The notes under the pieces are model-generated. The model was not told the DNA's origin and searched no databases. It saw only the letters and a program-made list of their open reading frames with translations. Below are positions 21,165 through 34,400 of a stretch of 64,000 bases of DNA, one piece after another. Position numbers and translations under genes: made by a program. The first letter of the stretch is position 1. Every line of letters starts with the position of its first letter. This stretch comes from Gnetum montanum (Eukaryota; Streptophyta; Gnetopsida; Gnetales; Gnetaceae): the NCBI GenBank assembly GCA_015680685.1, contig MNCI01037811.1, forward strand, positions 511,770 through 575,769. Reading direction: 5' to 3'.

Positions 21165-24100
21165 TCAGATGTAGAATGGTTTCAGGTACATGTGATTTGT
21201 AGGGTTGGCGAGCTCGTTTCCATCCATGTCGGTGAGTTTGAATGTCCCATTGTCATATGCCTTAGTGAGCAAGTAATGCCCTTCCCAATTGGCTGAGAAT
21301 GTTTCCGAGTGTTCACAGACCGTCTTGAGGACAAGGTCACCCACTTTGATTGGGTGCTTGTGTACATTATGTCGATGTCACCGTCATTGTTGTTTTTGAT
21401 ATCACTCGATTTGATCGAGCGTGCGTGTACGTTCCTCCTCCACCGAGTCAAGGTTAACAATGTGCAACTCATCATTTAGACCTTCATCGAGGAGTCCAGA
21501 AAGAGTAATCCGCAACAAGGGTACCTGCAACTCTAAAGGTAAAATAGCTTCTGATCCATAAACAAGGCTATAGGGTGTTTTACCTTTTGACATTCGATGG
21601 GTTGTTCGATATGCCCATAGCGCGTAAGCTAGCTGTTAATGCCATTTTCTTTTGCTCTGATGAAGCATTTTCTTGAGCACCATGATGACAGTTTTATTTG
21701 TGGACTCTGCTTGAGCATTGCTTTGTGGGTAGTACGGTGATGAGAATGAGTGTTTGATTCCTAGGCTCTCATAGAAGTTTTTGGTTTCGGCACTACTGAA
21801 TTGTGGCCCATTATCAATGATTATGATCATTCGGACGCCAAAACGGGTTACAATGTTTTCAAGTATGAAATTGCACACTTGTTTGGATGTGGTTTTTCTA
21901 AGGGGGATAGCCTCTACCCATTCTGTGAAGTATTCAGTCGTGGTGATGATGAAGCTATGTCCTGCCGAAGATGGGGGAGTTATCGGTCCAATGATGTCTA
22001 ACCCCCATTTCTAGAAAGGCCATGTGATTTTTGTTGTATGAAACTCATTCAATGGCACATGTATCAAATTACCATGTTTTTGACAGATGTTGCACGGTTT
22101 GACCTTGGAGAAACAATCGTACTCCATGTGTGGCCAATAATATCCTAAGCGTCTGATTTTCGTTGTCATTTCCTTGGGCACTATATGTCCTCCGCAAAGT
22201 CCTTCATGAACTTGCTCCACGATGGTGTGACCGTTGATGCTACTAACGCACACTAACAAAATGCCCTCATAGGATCTATGACATAATGTGTCTCCTATCA
22301 ACGCATATTGTCGAGAACGTTTTTCGCACTGTGTCCTTTTGAGCATTCATTAGATGTTGTGGTGGTTCACCATGTAGAAGGTACTCTTTTATGTCATCAT
22401 ACCATTCCACTACATGTGTGGTACTAACTGATGCCATAGGTATGTCATTCGAAGTGTCGGTTACGGGCTTGGTGTAATTCGTTATGGAATTAGGCAACGC
22501 ATGAAACATGTCTGGTGTCACATTTAAGGCTAGTGTTGCAAGTGCATCTGCGATGGTATTTTTGTTTCTGGGAACATGTTGCACATCGATTTTTGTTAAC
22601 TATTTCAGTAGGTGTTTAGTTAAGTCATAGTACGGTTGTAAATGTGAAGCTTTGCATGTGAAAACATCCATGACCTGATTAATTACCAGCTATGAGTCAC
22701 CTCAAATTACAAGCCGTGTGATTCCTGAAGCTAGTGCTACCATAAGACCGCTAAGAAGACCTTCGTACTCTGCCATGTTGTTGGTGCAAGGAAAGTTTAG
22801 TCGATAGGCAAAGGGTCAAATTTCTCCAGAGGGATAAGTTATGATGGTTGCAGCACTTCCTCCTCGAGAGGTCGATGCTCCATCAAAGTATAAGATTGCA
22901 TCGTTGTTGTCAGGCACGGTGTCTATGGTGTTCACGTTCTCATTAGGGAACTCAGGGTTGATCGTTACTTGGTCTTGTGTTGGTGAGATGGTCATTTGAT
23001 TGACTATTGCTTAACCCTTTGTGGAAGATTGAGCTATGTAGCGCAGGTCAAACTTAGCAATCATCGCCTTCCATCTAGCTATCTTTCTTGATTCGTAAAT
23101 GTTATTAGTGATAGCTTTGAGCACATTGTCTTTACAAATAATGTTGACTTGGTTACGGAAGAGATAATGTCACCACTTCTTCAAGAAAAGATAAGGGCCA
23201 GACATGACCTCTCCACATCATTGTATCTCTGTTTGTGGGCCACTAAGGCATGGCTTAGGTAGTAGACAGGGATTTCGGTCCCATCTTCTTGTTTCTGACA
23301 AAGCATAGACGTGATAGATGAATCCAATGTCGCAAGGTAAATGTAGAAGGGTTTGTTGTTCTGTGGGCAATAAACTGTCGGTAGTTGAGCTAATGCTATT
23401 TTGATGTTCTCAAAGGCTTCTTGGCACTGTTGAGTCCATTAAAAATGGACATTTTGCATAATAAATGTTGCATGGGCTTCAACTTGTCCGTTAGCTTTTC
23501 AATGAAGCACCTAATAAATTGTAATCTACCTTGTAGACCGCGTAGTTCGGTAAGGTTTCTAGGTGGTTTCAAATTTGTTATTGCCTTAACCTTATCGGGA
23601 TCTACTCGTATCCCTATTTTAGATACTATGAATCCAAGAATTTTGCCTGTTTTGACCCCAAAAACACATTTCTTTGGGTGAAGTCTAAGCTCATACTTGA
23701 GACAACGTTTAAGTACCAAGTCTAAATCATTGACGTGCTGCTCAGTTGTTTTTGACTTAACCACGATGTCATCTACATAATCATTGAGCGAATTAAGCAT
23801 GTAATCAATAAAGATGTAAGTCATTGCTCATTGATATGTAGCACCGACATTTTTTAGACCGAATGGCATCATTGTATAACAGAATGTGCCCCATGTTGTC
23901 ATGAAGGTTGTCTTGAGTTGATGTTCTGGGTTGATCCTAATCTAGTTGTATCCCGAGAATCCATCCACAAAGGGCAACAATGCATGCCCAGCAGTTGAAT
24001 CAACAAGTTGATTGATACCAGGTAGGGGGAAGTCATCTTTTATGGTTCCAATGTTGAGGTCACAAAAGTCATTACATAGGCGAATGCTCCCATTCTTCTT

Positions 24101-24700
24101 TGGGACTACAACCATGTTGGACACCCAATCGGCGTAGTCAATAGCTTGGATGAAATCGGCTTGGTAAAATCTCGTGATTTCATTACAAACTGCTAGTGCT
24201 ACCTTAGGTTTAACCTTTTGTGCTTTTTGTTTCACTGGTCTAAGTTTTGGATCAAGGATGATTTTATGTTGGACTATTCTAGGGTCTAGTCCTAGCATAT
24301 TAGTATAGGACCAAGTGAATGCTTTCATGTTGTCTTTCAGCACTTGAGCTAGGTTTTTGGCCAGTTGTGGATTTAATAGAGTACTCAGTTTTCATATTTT
24401 AACTTCGCCATTAGACATAGTTATGGGGACTTCAGCGAGGGGATCTTCAATGATGTTATCGGCCTCTAAGTCCAGAGTTTTCAGAATTCCCTTAAAGCAA
24501 TCAAGTGTCTCTTGTGTTGATGCCACGAAATTTTCATAAGTTGATGATGAGTCTAGATCAATGGATTCTAGATTGACTTCTTGTTGAATGGCCCCATGTG
24601 GTCCATTGATGGACAGTGTTGTCAAGAGGTTCTTGTTATCCATGTGGTCGCTCCTGCCAATTTGAATGGGGGGCAATGTGAGTAAAGGTTTAGTTTCCAT
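21165..24700 (-). pseudogene. RT-RNase H-integrase ORF, inverted copy
   Basis: Starts with the METKPLLTLP methionine at 24700 and ends at a TGA at 21165-21167, mirroring 37728-41264. Recognisable pieces are the RT palm region (24343-23942, with WVSNMVVVPKKNGSIRLCND), YVDD with following VKSKTTEQHVNDLDLVLK (23824-23396), the Tat-type extra RNase H (about 22990-22610), the integrase zinc region (22346-22011) and the core with DNGPQFSSAETKNFYESLGI (21878-21636). The copy is broken by stops and at least some frameshifts. Several positions that are stops in the plus copy are still sense codons here, for example LD-Cys-F in place of LD-stop-F and CAA/TAC in place of TAA, so the copies complement each other for reconstruction. 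Confidence 0.8.
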
Positions 24701-24776
24701 TCGTATGTAATAAATTTTATGTCTAAATGTAACTAAGGTATTGCAATGAGTAGTTTATTGTCATACACAAACGCAT

Positions 24777-24875
24777 GGCAGTATTAGGCCTTACCGGGCT
24801 ACGTGTGGCAGTTTAAGGCCATGCCAGGCCGCGTATGGCAGTTTAAGGCCATGCCAGGCCATTTACTAGTCATGT
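24777..24875. repeat. GGCCATGCC/TTTAAGG minisatellite before pol (inverted copy)
   Basis: Three units of about 30 bp, each with TGGCAGTTTAAGGCCATGCC or a close variant. The plus copies have two units (37600-37655 and 55862-55912). They lie between the ACGCT spacer and the pol start. Confidence 0.8.
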
Positions 24876-24949
24876 TCCAAGTAGTATTATGATTTTTGTT
24901 TATGATTGTTGGATTTTTTCTGTGGATGTATTTTTTCTTAAAATGTATA

Positions 24950-26950
24950 GGCTACTTTGCAAAACTCAATAAATATGTATGAGAGAAATGAAGAGAAGTA
25001 GCTATAAGAATAAAGTGAAAATGAATAAGAGAAGAAAGGGAAGGGTGCCACGTAATAGCAAAGTGGGGTAAAATGGCCCCAAATGTATCGTGAGCGTGAG
25101 TAACTTGGACATAACATGAGTTTGAGGACCAGTGCATAGCGTGAGCTACTGAAGAGCGATGCAACGTTAGCAATAAGAAATGCAGGTAGCGTGAGGTAGA
25201 GGGATTGGAAGTGTGACGAGCTAGGTGAAAAGCGCAGCATGAGAAACAAGGTGGGGCATGGAGTCTGAGCTGCAGGAAGTGTTGGCAGGGTGTGAGTTAC
25301 CATGGGACAGAGTAGCGTGAGGGTGAGTAATGACGATGAAGGGGAAGAAGCAAGCTAGCTTATCATTCGAGAGGAGAGTGAACAACTGCTTCAATGCCTT
25401 TCCCAACCCACAATTTCGTCATGGAAAGGGACTCTCCGTAGGTACATTTTTGTTCCATGGCATTCTATTGCAGAGCAAGAACAATGTGAGACATTAGGGC
25501 TATTATTTTTGCTAGGTTTCGAAATGAAAATATTTGCTGGATTCTAGGGTTTGTATTGCGGTTTTCTCATGTGTTTTTCGGGCGTTAGGGATGTTGCTGG
25601 GGTTTTTTGTTTCGTCATTTTTTGTGGTTGCTATGTGATGACCTAAGTGAGAGGATCAGACCTAGGGCTTGCTCATCGTGGCAACCCAAGGCACGCCACG
25701 ACGTGAGCAAATCAGGGCATGTCTCAGCGTGAGGGAAGGGGGAATGCCTAGCGTGACTAATAAGGGTGCAGCTCAGCGTGAGTTGTTCAAGGCACATCTC
25801 AGTGTGAGTTGTATTGTGAGGTGCATATGGGCCTTGGCGTGCATTGCAGGGACGCGGGTGTGGTGGCCAGAGCACGTCCTTGCCATCTTATTTCTGCGTG
25901 ACAATTAATCAACGTGAGTAGCCCAGGACATGCCCAACATGAGCAACCCAGGGTATGGGCATGGGTATAGGGTTGAGAGGGCATGAGTGCCCAGGCAAAA
26001 GTAATTTCTACCATGTCTAGTCGTCAATGTTCTAGAAAAAGCTGATCTTTGCCTAGGCATGAACGCCCGAGAAAAACTGATTTTTGTCAATTTATTATTA
26101 TTATTGTTATTTTGCCTGTGCACGAATATCCCAGGGAAACTGTGATTTTTGGCAAATTTTTTCCTGGGCATGAGCGCCCAGCGAAACTGCGATTTTTGTG
26201 ATGTGAATAGCGTGAGCTACTCTCCAGCGTGAGTGGTCCTGAAACAATCATGTTTTGGTGCATTTTTGGTGCATTTTGGCGGGTCTATGGTTTTGATTCT
26301 GGATTTGGGGATACTATTTTATTTTTATTCCTGTTATTGGTTTTGAACTAGCGTGAGCAAAGTGGGGCATGCCCATAGGTAGCGTGAGTTGTAAGGATTG
26401 CCATATTTTGGGTATATTTTTTTTGGCTATGGTCCGGTTGGGAGAACCAGGGTCTTAAATTGCTATTTGTTGTGACATAAATCGCAGGGCTATATCTCCA
26501 ACATTAGTCACAAGGCTATTTATTTTATCTCTAGTGTTAGTTACTAGCCCCCAAACCAGGACGTGAATCATCAATTCCTATCGTAGCGTAAGCTCGTGTA
26601 TTGCTAATTTGCAGTGCGATTACTCAATGTTTTCCCTCTTTTTCATCGTGGGTTACTATATTTAATTGTCAACGTCAATGAATTGATTGTGGACAAGGGC
26701 AACGTGAGTAATTTTCCTTCCTACCACGTAAAAAAACCGTGAGCGTTACTTAGCGTGAGTAACCATAAACCTTTTGCTTGGCAACGTGAGTAAATGTTTT
26801 TGCAGCGTGAGTAAATGTTTTTGCGGCATGAGTAGTTTGTTGTTGCGGCGTGAGCAATCCTCACGTGCTTGAGTCAGCTGCCGAGGTTAATGAATTTCTT
26901 TTCAAGATAACGTGAACTTTGTGACGCCTCTTACTAGACGCTTTTACTTA
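24950..26950 (-). promoter_or_regulatory. ACGCT-rich spacer, inverted copy
   Basis: On this strand the word appears as AGCGTGAG or its deaminated forms (GCATGAG, AGTGTGAG) many times at irregular spacing, for example near 25090, 25140, 25190, 25320, 25700-25810, 26205-26235 and 26350-26390. Open frames here (Cys/His/Leu-rich, both strands) are by-products of the repeated words and are not supported as genes. Confidence 0.6.
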
Positions 26951-27209
26951 CTGATGTGATGTGACTCTGAGGACTAAATGACTTACATAGTTTTTGTGAT
27001 GGTTTTTTTAAGTGTTAGTGTTGTTTAATGATTTCTAATGTTTCCCAATAAGCGTTAGATACACCAAACAAATATTGGTATTTCTTGTCTCATGGGGTGG
27101 TCTTGCATGTGCGTTGAATGCTAGGTTTATTTACTTATTTGTCTATTTTGTTTGTTTAGTTTACATGTTTTACATTTTAAGTTACTTATTTAAGGTTCTA
27201 GCTTTTTGC

Positions 27210-27951
27210 AGGGGACTTAAGCCCTTTCTTTTGGTGGTGGAACTCATGGGTGTGTTGTCATGGTTTGGCCCCTTGGAGCCCAACGCACCTCGTCATGACA
27301 TGAAGATCGGGTCACAAGGTTTATGGTTTCACCCGGGGTCTAGTGAATTTCTATCATTTATCCTGCAGGGTTTTAGCGTGGTCATCTTGTCTCATTTAAG
27401 TGAACTGTTGGCTCATAGCGTTGTAAGACCATACTGCCTGGCTCATCCCATGACATATTGGCCTTCATCGTTGATGTGCACGAGGGATTATTTAAAGTTG
27501 ATGGCGGTCCCGCTAAAGGTCCCTGATCTACCGGTCCTCTGACTCATGTTTGGGAGTTACCATCTTGTAACCACTACAACAGTAGTAACACCCTCTTCCT
27601 AACTTTCCGTGTACATACATTATTCTAGAATCCACCTGGAACAGTGTACAGGGTAGAAAAGTAAGCACTTTTTTTTATTTATTTTTATTTTGTTTGCTTC
27701 GGTGTTATACCATTGTTTATGTTTGATTATCTTTTTCTCGGCAAGCCCAATTTTGATGAGCATGGAATGCGCAGGAATGATGATGGACTTGACTTAACAC
27801 ATACATCCTTGGAAGCTTTCATGATGGGCCCCACTCTTCATGGTGTCGTGTTGGCTCAAACCAAGGATGCTATTGTCCATTATCATAAGTAGTTTTCCAG
27901 GGCCTTTGAATGTTGTTAAGCTCGTGGGTGGCTACATGAAGATTGGTCTCG
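27210..27951 (+). pseudogene. antisense-gene exons A and part of B, inverted copy
   Basis: Matches exons A and B of the antisense gene in units 1 and 2. The acceptor TTTTTGCAG is followed by GLKPFLLVVELMGVLSWFGP, the shared TGA after KGP, a donor GTAAGCAC near 27662, and exon B with FDEHGMRRNDDGLDL. It ends at the inversion breakpoint at 27951. Confidence 0.75.
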
Positions 27952-30942
27952 TAAGATGACGCTCTTCCGGTACTACTGCCTCAAAACCACTAACATTGAA
28001 GAGCTTAAAGTATTGGACTTCTACCAAGATGATCCGATCAGTTCATCAGTGCTACCTTTAACTTTATCCAAGGGAGTTTCATTGCCTCAATTGACAAAAT
28101 ATAACGGGAAAGAAGACCCCAATGCCCACTTAGTAACATTCAGATTAGAATGTCTGTTGCTTCAATCTTGGCCCCACACAATCCTACACGTGTTCGCTAT
28201 GTATTTAACTGGAAGAGCCTTATACTGGTATAGAGCCTTACCCCATAACTCTATATCATCTCTGGAGGATCTGTTACACCAGTTTGTTACTAGGTTTAAG
28301 TACAACCTAAAGCCCGAAGCAACCTTAAACAGTCTGATCTAGTGAAGCAAGCACCACTAGAACCTGTGCAAAAGTTCATTCAGAGATAGAGTACTGCAGT
28401 TAATGAACTTCACGAGCCAATCCCAGAAACATACCTTCTTACGATTCTTAAAGGAGCTGTGAATGACTTCGTTAAGTCAAAGCTCTATTATCTAAACGCT
28501 CACACTCTGAGTCAAGCTTTTGTATAGATAAAGAATATAGAGGAGGTAGCCCAAAATAGTCATGACCCCGCTTATTCAGCCTTTAAAAATCAACAGACGA
28601 AGAAAGAGAAAGAAAAGGCTAAAGCAACAGTAGCAGTAGTGGTAGGGACGTCTCAACTCAATAACGCGGGAGAAAAAGGAAAACAACCTACTGCTCCCGT
28701 TAACTATGAGAGAACCGCTCTCGCACCCACACTCGAACCATCCTTCATGCAAACTACTAACGCGGGTCACGCCAATACATTTGAGAGAAAAGCACCTGCT
28801 CAATATAAACCATTGCTAATGAAGCCTTCGCAATTATTAGATCAACTTTTAAAACCTGGGGCCATCAAACATAAGCAGTTGTCTCCTGCGATAGCCCAGA
28901 AACATGACTGATACTATGAATTAGTCAAAAACCCAAGCTTGGCAACACCGAATGAGCCTCTAGTTCTGAGAGGCTTTAGGCTAGATAGATTTTGCGAATA
29001 CCATCAATGAAACGGGCATGGAATCGATTATTGTTTCACCCTGAAACAAGACATACAACGTATGATTGATAGGGGTGAAATAACCTTCGATGAAGCCAAC
29101 CTTGTAAAACCGCAAAATCAATCTATGGGCATGTATAAGGATCCCCTTAACACCAAGGAGGATCCTTATGTGATCAATACAATACATGTCGGCAACGAAC
29201 AAGATATACCCAGAAAACCCTTTATGATTCGTGTTCCTATGGCGTCAACACCATCTCCCCAACCCTCATTGCCAACACATACATCCTCCACACCTCAAAA
29301 ACCGTTCGTCATCCGGGTACCTCCCGCAACAGCAACAACAGACGTACCCCCACAAACCAAACCCTCTCCCTTTGTGATCCGGGTGCTGCCTACTAGTGCA
29401 ACTGCAGACGTACAACCCTAAACTGGACCAACTCCATTTTCCATCAGGATGCCTAAGCAACCGAATGTTCAAACTCCGATAGCTCAAACGCCAACTCGTC
29501 CCACTCCATTCATAATCCGGATGCCTAAACACCCTGATGCTCAACCACCAATAGTTCCTTCGAAAACCTGCCCTATTCAATTTGTCATTCGGATCCTGAA
29601 GCAACCAAACATTCAAACCCCAATGGTTCCCCCGCGCCCTCCACGAGAACGCCTTGCAGACAGGTTGACCAAGGAACATTTGGAAATAGAACATCAAGGT
29701 CATGAGTTGGGACCCCCAAAACCCACTCCATTAAGTGCTATACCCATGGCTCCGACAACTGATAAGCCAAGCACAAGTAACCAAGCTGAAAAATCAAGGA
29801 TGCCCAAGGAGCCAAACCCAATGGTTTCAGTTGACCATGCAACAACCCTTCCTCAAGAAATGCAACTTTTGGGTACAATGGACCAAGTCTCAACCAACAA
29901 GGACATACCAAATAGCAAAGACTTGGCTAGTGCCCTAACCCAGGTTACATAGGCCCTCAAACAAAAGAACACTTCACTAAGCCTGTATGACCTAATGATG
30001 ACTTCTCAAGTACACTGCAAAGCCCTAGTACGTATGTTAACATTAATCCCTATCAGCAAAGAATTACTCGCAACTGAACATTCCATTCTTGCAGTAATGT
30101 TTCCACATCAAGGGTTAATGTCCACATCACTAGGCTTCCATGCGGATAACATCAAAACATATGGAAAAATAGGAGAAGTCACCATCGCACCTATGTTTAT
30201 AACCATACAAGTCAACCAGTTTAAAATACATAGGGTGCATGTTGATGATGGGGCAGCCACAAATGTGGTACCATTCCCCGTCATCGAACAATTGGGGCTC
30301 ACACAGTAGATAAAGCCAACATCCACGACATTCCTAAAATCATTTAGCATATCACAGGTCATAGTAAAAGGAACACTCACTTTGGACTTCATAGCAGGGG
30401 ACCAATTCCCCACATCGACCGAGTTTGTAGTCATAGATGAGATGCCAGGATTTAACTTGATTTTGGGATGACCTTGGTTAGCCCAATTAAAAGCGGTATC
30501 CTCACCCATCCATCAAGAGATTCACTTACCATATGAAGGTGGTGAAATCATTATACACAGTGACAAGGCTACATCCAACATCTCTTCACACATAGGCACA
30601 AACCAAGGCTTAGAGGTTGAATTCGATGAATCTAAACAAGATGACACTACCCCTAAGCTTAAAAAAGATGACACCACCGATGAGCCTATGCTAGACAATG
30701 CACTAGATAAGACCCAAAGTGATGACTAGCCTCCAAACCCTAACCCCCCAGAAGACATGGAAACATTACAAAACATGGAAACTTCAGAATATGCTGACAT
30801 AGAGAGGATTCAACCAGACGTCCCATGGTCAAAATTACCATTTGACATAACTAGTGAAGGAGACGCTAAATATACGATCACACTGACATGCCCTACTCCT
30901 AATCTAAAGCTTCGAAAAGTAAAGAAGCTACTCAACCGTTGA
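27952..30942 (+). pseudogene. gag-protease ORF, unit 1 (5' end missing)
   Basis: Starts inside gag at the inversion breakpoint; the N-terminal ~370 codons present in unit 2 are absent. It has the capsid segment (WPHTILHVFAMYLTGRALYW, SISSLEDLLHQFVTRF), the C-X2-H-X4-H-X4-C type motif (FCEYHQ*NGHGIDYC; one stop), and a Pro-rich tail with repeated PFVIR units. A protease follows near 30235-30470 (VHVDDGAATNVVPFPVIEQLG, LNLILG*PWLA) and an acidic C-terminus (DVPWSKLPFDIT) ending at TGA 30940-30942. A one-base loss near 28340 and several CAG/CGA/TGG-derived stops break it. Gag packages RNA and the protease cleaves the polyprotein. RT is not in this ORF. Confidence 0.85.
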
Positions 30943-31190
30943 TACTATTTACCATACGTCTAAAATGACGTTAAAATATCATACGTCTGCAATGACGTTA
31001 AACTAGCCATGGTCAGAAACGACCGGTCATCCTAAATTCACTAAAACAGCTACAGTCTCCTCCACCACTTTGACAAAGATGTGATAGTCCACCATGACTT
31101 TAAACTGATGCCCATGGCCTGAAATGGCCTTAAACTATAGCACAACACATTGTCAGTTAACCGAAACTCTGCTACATCATTATCATTTAC
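30943..31190. repeat. TTAAACT modules after gag-protease, unit 1
   Basis: Right after the ORF1 stop come short diverged modules such as CATACGTCTGCAATGACG and ATGGCCTGAAATGGCC, most of them running into TTAAACT. The same kind of module occurs before RT and after integrase. Confidence 0.7.
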
Positions 31191-31417
31191 ATTTCACAAG
31201 TTACAAGTTTCATTGATTTTATTTTTACCAAACATGGCTCCAGTTTCCAATTATGTTCACAAATAAAAAAAGAGGGAAAAGAGAGAAAACAACATTTATG
31301 CAATATGAAGCTATAGCATATTACATCATGATCATGTTACATCTGTCTTCACACATTCCAAAAAAAGCAAAACAACAATCCGAAAACTAAAAAAAATGAC
31401 AAGACTAACAAGCCAAA
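31191..31417. other. AT-rich 3' flank between ORF1 and the antisense gene
   Basis: A-rich sequence with no frame. It is the likely shared 3' end of two convergent transcription units (ORF1 and the antisense gene). Confidence 0.4.
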
Positions 31418-34400
31418 TCAGGAACTAGCATTAGGAGGGGGCTGGTCCCCAAAGTCCTTTGCATCATCAACTCCCGTCCCACTAGGGCCAGCCTCATCAT
31501 CACCACATCCCTATCACAAAAAGACAACAAAACAATAAAATAATTAAGCACACATAAATAGATTAAAAGAACAAGAAAAAAAACACTAAGGAAAATGACA
31601 ATGACTAAAGGCAATAAAATGATATTAGACTAAAAAACTCACAGGTAGGAAAGTCCTGAGAATAGCCTCCAGGTGTCATAAAATCTCCTCTTCGAACATG
31701 CATGGGCAGTCTTTCTCCAGTTTGAGGTTGATGTTGGCCAAGATTTTTCCTTTGTCCACTGAAGACTAAGAAGGATGCTCAAGGGAAAACATGCTTGTTG
31801 AAGTTTCACCAGAGGCGGTGGTAATGAACCTCTCCAGAGACCCTTCCACCTTTGTACACTTAACAAACTTCTCATAGGAAGAGTGCAAGCCTAAACCCTC
31901 CACAAACATCTCTAACCAAAAACATTCAATTGATTCCTCCTTTAACCACTTTTTGTATTGGTGCTTGTGGTCTTTCTGATCCTAGCCCCATTTACGTACC
32001 TTGGATGCAAAGGACTTCTAGTCATGGCGCTTCCTATTCAACAAATCCATCTGGGCCCACTGTTTGGCCAGATCCTGAATCACCTGCACTTTGCTATTCA
32101 AGCTTGTCTAATAACATGCATAGGTGATCTCGGATGTCCGCCAGGTATTATCACCGGCCAATCTAGCAGAGGCGAAATCATAATGGGCCTACACGTCATT
32201 CCTTTCCTCCGTTACTTTTGCCAAATTTCCTTTCAATGACTGAATTTCAAGCCATAACTGTTCAATTGTGTGCCTGCAGTTCCAGAGAGACTTGGCATTT
32301 GGAACAACAGAACCCGAAACTGCATCATGATTACTTCTTAGAATCTGCTCAACCTCTTTGGGCAATTCCGAAAGACCATCAATATGGGTAGCCTCGGAAG
32401 GACTCCATTGGAGTTTCACTCCTAGCAAGTACAAACATTACATGTATGAGTCAACAAGAAAACTCCAATAGATGCATAAATACAATGAACCCAGGTGCTT
32501 AGTATAAAAGTACACACCTAATTCAGGATGAGCCTCTTGCAGACGAGCAACAACATCATTGACAATGCTAGTAACAAAGTCCACCTTATTGGGCATCTCA
32601 TGCCATGGCCTCAATGGATCGGTGGATGATGAATATGTACGGGAAGGCACCTCATGTGGGGTCTCTAACTCTGACCCATTTGCCTGAGATACATGTGCTT
32701 CAGGTGCTTCAGCATCCATGTCTGATGTTAAGAAGAGCCATGATAATCAAAATAATATACAAAACTAAAAAGTACGGAATGCCAATCAAGCTGACAAGAC
32801 TTACCAAGAGGCCCCTTGCTGGTCAGCTCAGGCGGTTCACCAAGGTGTAGAGACCCATCAAAGAAACCATCAAAGACACCTTTCTCCTCGCTCGAATGTC
32901 TAAGAGCATCTAGAGCCTTAGCAAGTGTCACATCCATGGAGTTCGTTGCACCCTCCTACCGTAAGGTGGGAGTGGCCTTAACTGCTTCTGTTCTAGTTTC
33001 CTCCTCTTCATCACACCCAATGATAACTATTTCAGGTTTACCCATCAAAGCTAATTCTTCCCTTTCCCTCTCAGGGGTATACTCTATTAACACCAACAAA
33101 TAGAAAGTTAGCATGACATAATAGATATGCATATTTAAGTAAGCAAATAAATTCAAAAGGCAAAAAAAAACACTTAAAGCAAAAAAAGAACAAAAAAAAG
33201 GGGAAGAAACTTACCTACTCCCAGCAAGGTGAATCAAATCTCTTTTGTCCTTGGAGGTCTCGCCTCCGTGGAAGGTGCTTTCAAACACTTGGCTCTTTTC
33301 ACTTTAGCCTTGGCTTTCCCAATGGTCTCTTGGATCAAGCACTCGGCTCTCTTAACAACTATGTCTAGTATGGATGGTTCCAACCCCAAGCTATCATGCG
33401 AGTGATGGGAACAACTAGTTGCACCTCCTGTGGTAATGGAGACCGATTCATCAATACCTTCGGGTGGATCTTGGGATCTAGTGTTGTCAAATAAATGATG
33501 GATCCAGGGGCGAGACAACTGAGAGTGATCCCTTAACACATAATGATCATCTCCATAGACCACTAAGAACTCGGAAAACCTACGGAGATAGCCTGCAAAA
33601 AATGCAAAAGTGAAGTGGAACTGTGTATTCATGTTAGAGCGTAATCTGATGATCTTCCCACGGAAGCAAAAAATTAGAAACTGTGCCCAATTATAACGCA
33701 TACCAGTCTCTAGGATCGAGCACATGATATGTGCAAGCTCTACCCCAAGAGCTCTCATTTGAGAAAGAGACTTGGGAAATGCACGAGCTCTAAACAATGG
33801 GTACAAAAAATTCACTTCCGTCACTTTAGTGTCCACTTGCATAGGGAAGCCCTTGGAACCCCGTGGCACACCCATCCATTCCTCAAGGTCCTTAATCATG
33901 CGACCTTCCCTATTCGTCCTGTCCACTACCACTTCGACACCATCTGCCAGTACCCCAAAGAGATCTGAAAAGAATTCGATAGTCAGATGGAATGCAACCT
34001 TAACCCCCCAGACCTGCGTGCTAAAATAAGTAACATCATCATTGAAAGAGTCAACGATGGCAATCATCTTAGTCACAGGAACGATAGGAGTCAAGGCACT
34101 GAACAGATCCATCAGACCAACATCGGTAAGGTAAGTGATGATGTGTTGAGGTGCCTTTCTATGCAACCACCATTGCGAATCCTCCGTCTCCCCATACTTC
34201 ATGAAAAGGGTACCCTCAGTACGCCCAGACACGATGGTGACCCCACCAGGAGTAGTATCCGCTGTAAAAACATGTTACACAAAAGATCAATATCATGATA
34301 AACATTGGGGTAGCAAAGATAAAAACAAAGCTTAGAACACAATCACTTACCACTAGTAAATGGATCAGGCATACTTTGCACTGAATCAACCACTTGAGCG

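Larger units (their letters stand above)
20958..27951 (-). repeat. left arm of 7 kb inverted repeat
   Basis: This is a reversed copy of 34416-41470, with all blocks in mirror order: 3' TTAAACT modules, integrase-RNase H-RT ORF (24700 down to 21165), CTCACGCT-rich spacer (about 24950-26950), and the first exons of the antisense gene (27210-27951, here on the plus strand). The breakpoint at 27951/27952 joins the middle of antisense exon B directly to the middle of gag. The arms differ by many substitutions, so the event is not recent. Confidence 0.85.

Noticed and set aside
21781-22014. Open frames opposite integrase (also 40346-40628, 56672-56974)
   Set aside because: Reverse-strand shadows of the conserved integrase core, repeated in each copy for that reason only.
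24938-26171. Cys/His/Leu-rich open frames in the ACGCT-rich spacer
   Set aside because: They occur in overlapping frames on both strands and differ between copies. They reflect repeated words, not coding constraint.
27075-27542. 155-residue plus-strand open frame as a membrane protein
   Set aside because: Its N-terminal hydrophobic part is the intron before exon A of the antisense gene, and the rest is exon A. The other two copies show the same arrangement.
29266-29703. Trp-rich minus-strand frames opposite gag (also 47708-48166)
   Set aside because: Reverse complement of the PFVIR repeat region; no independent support.
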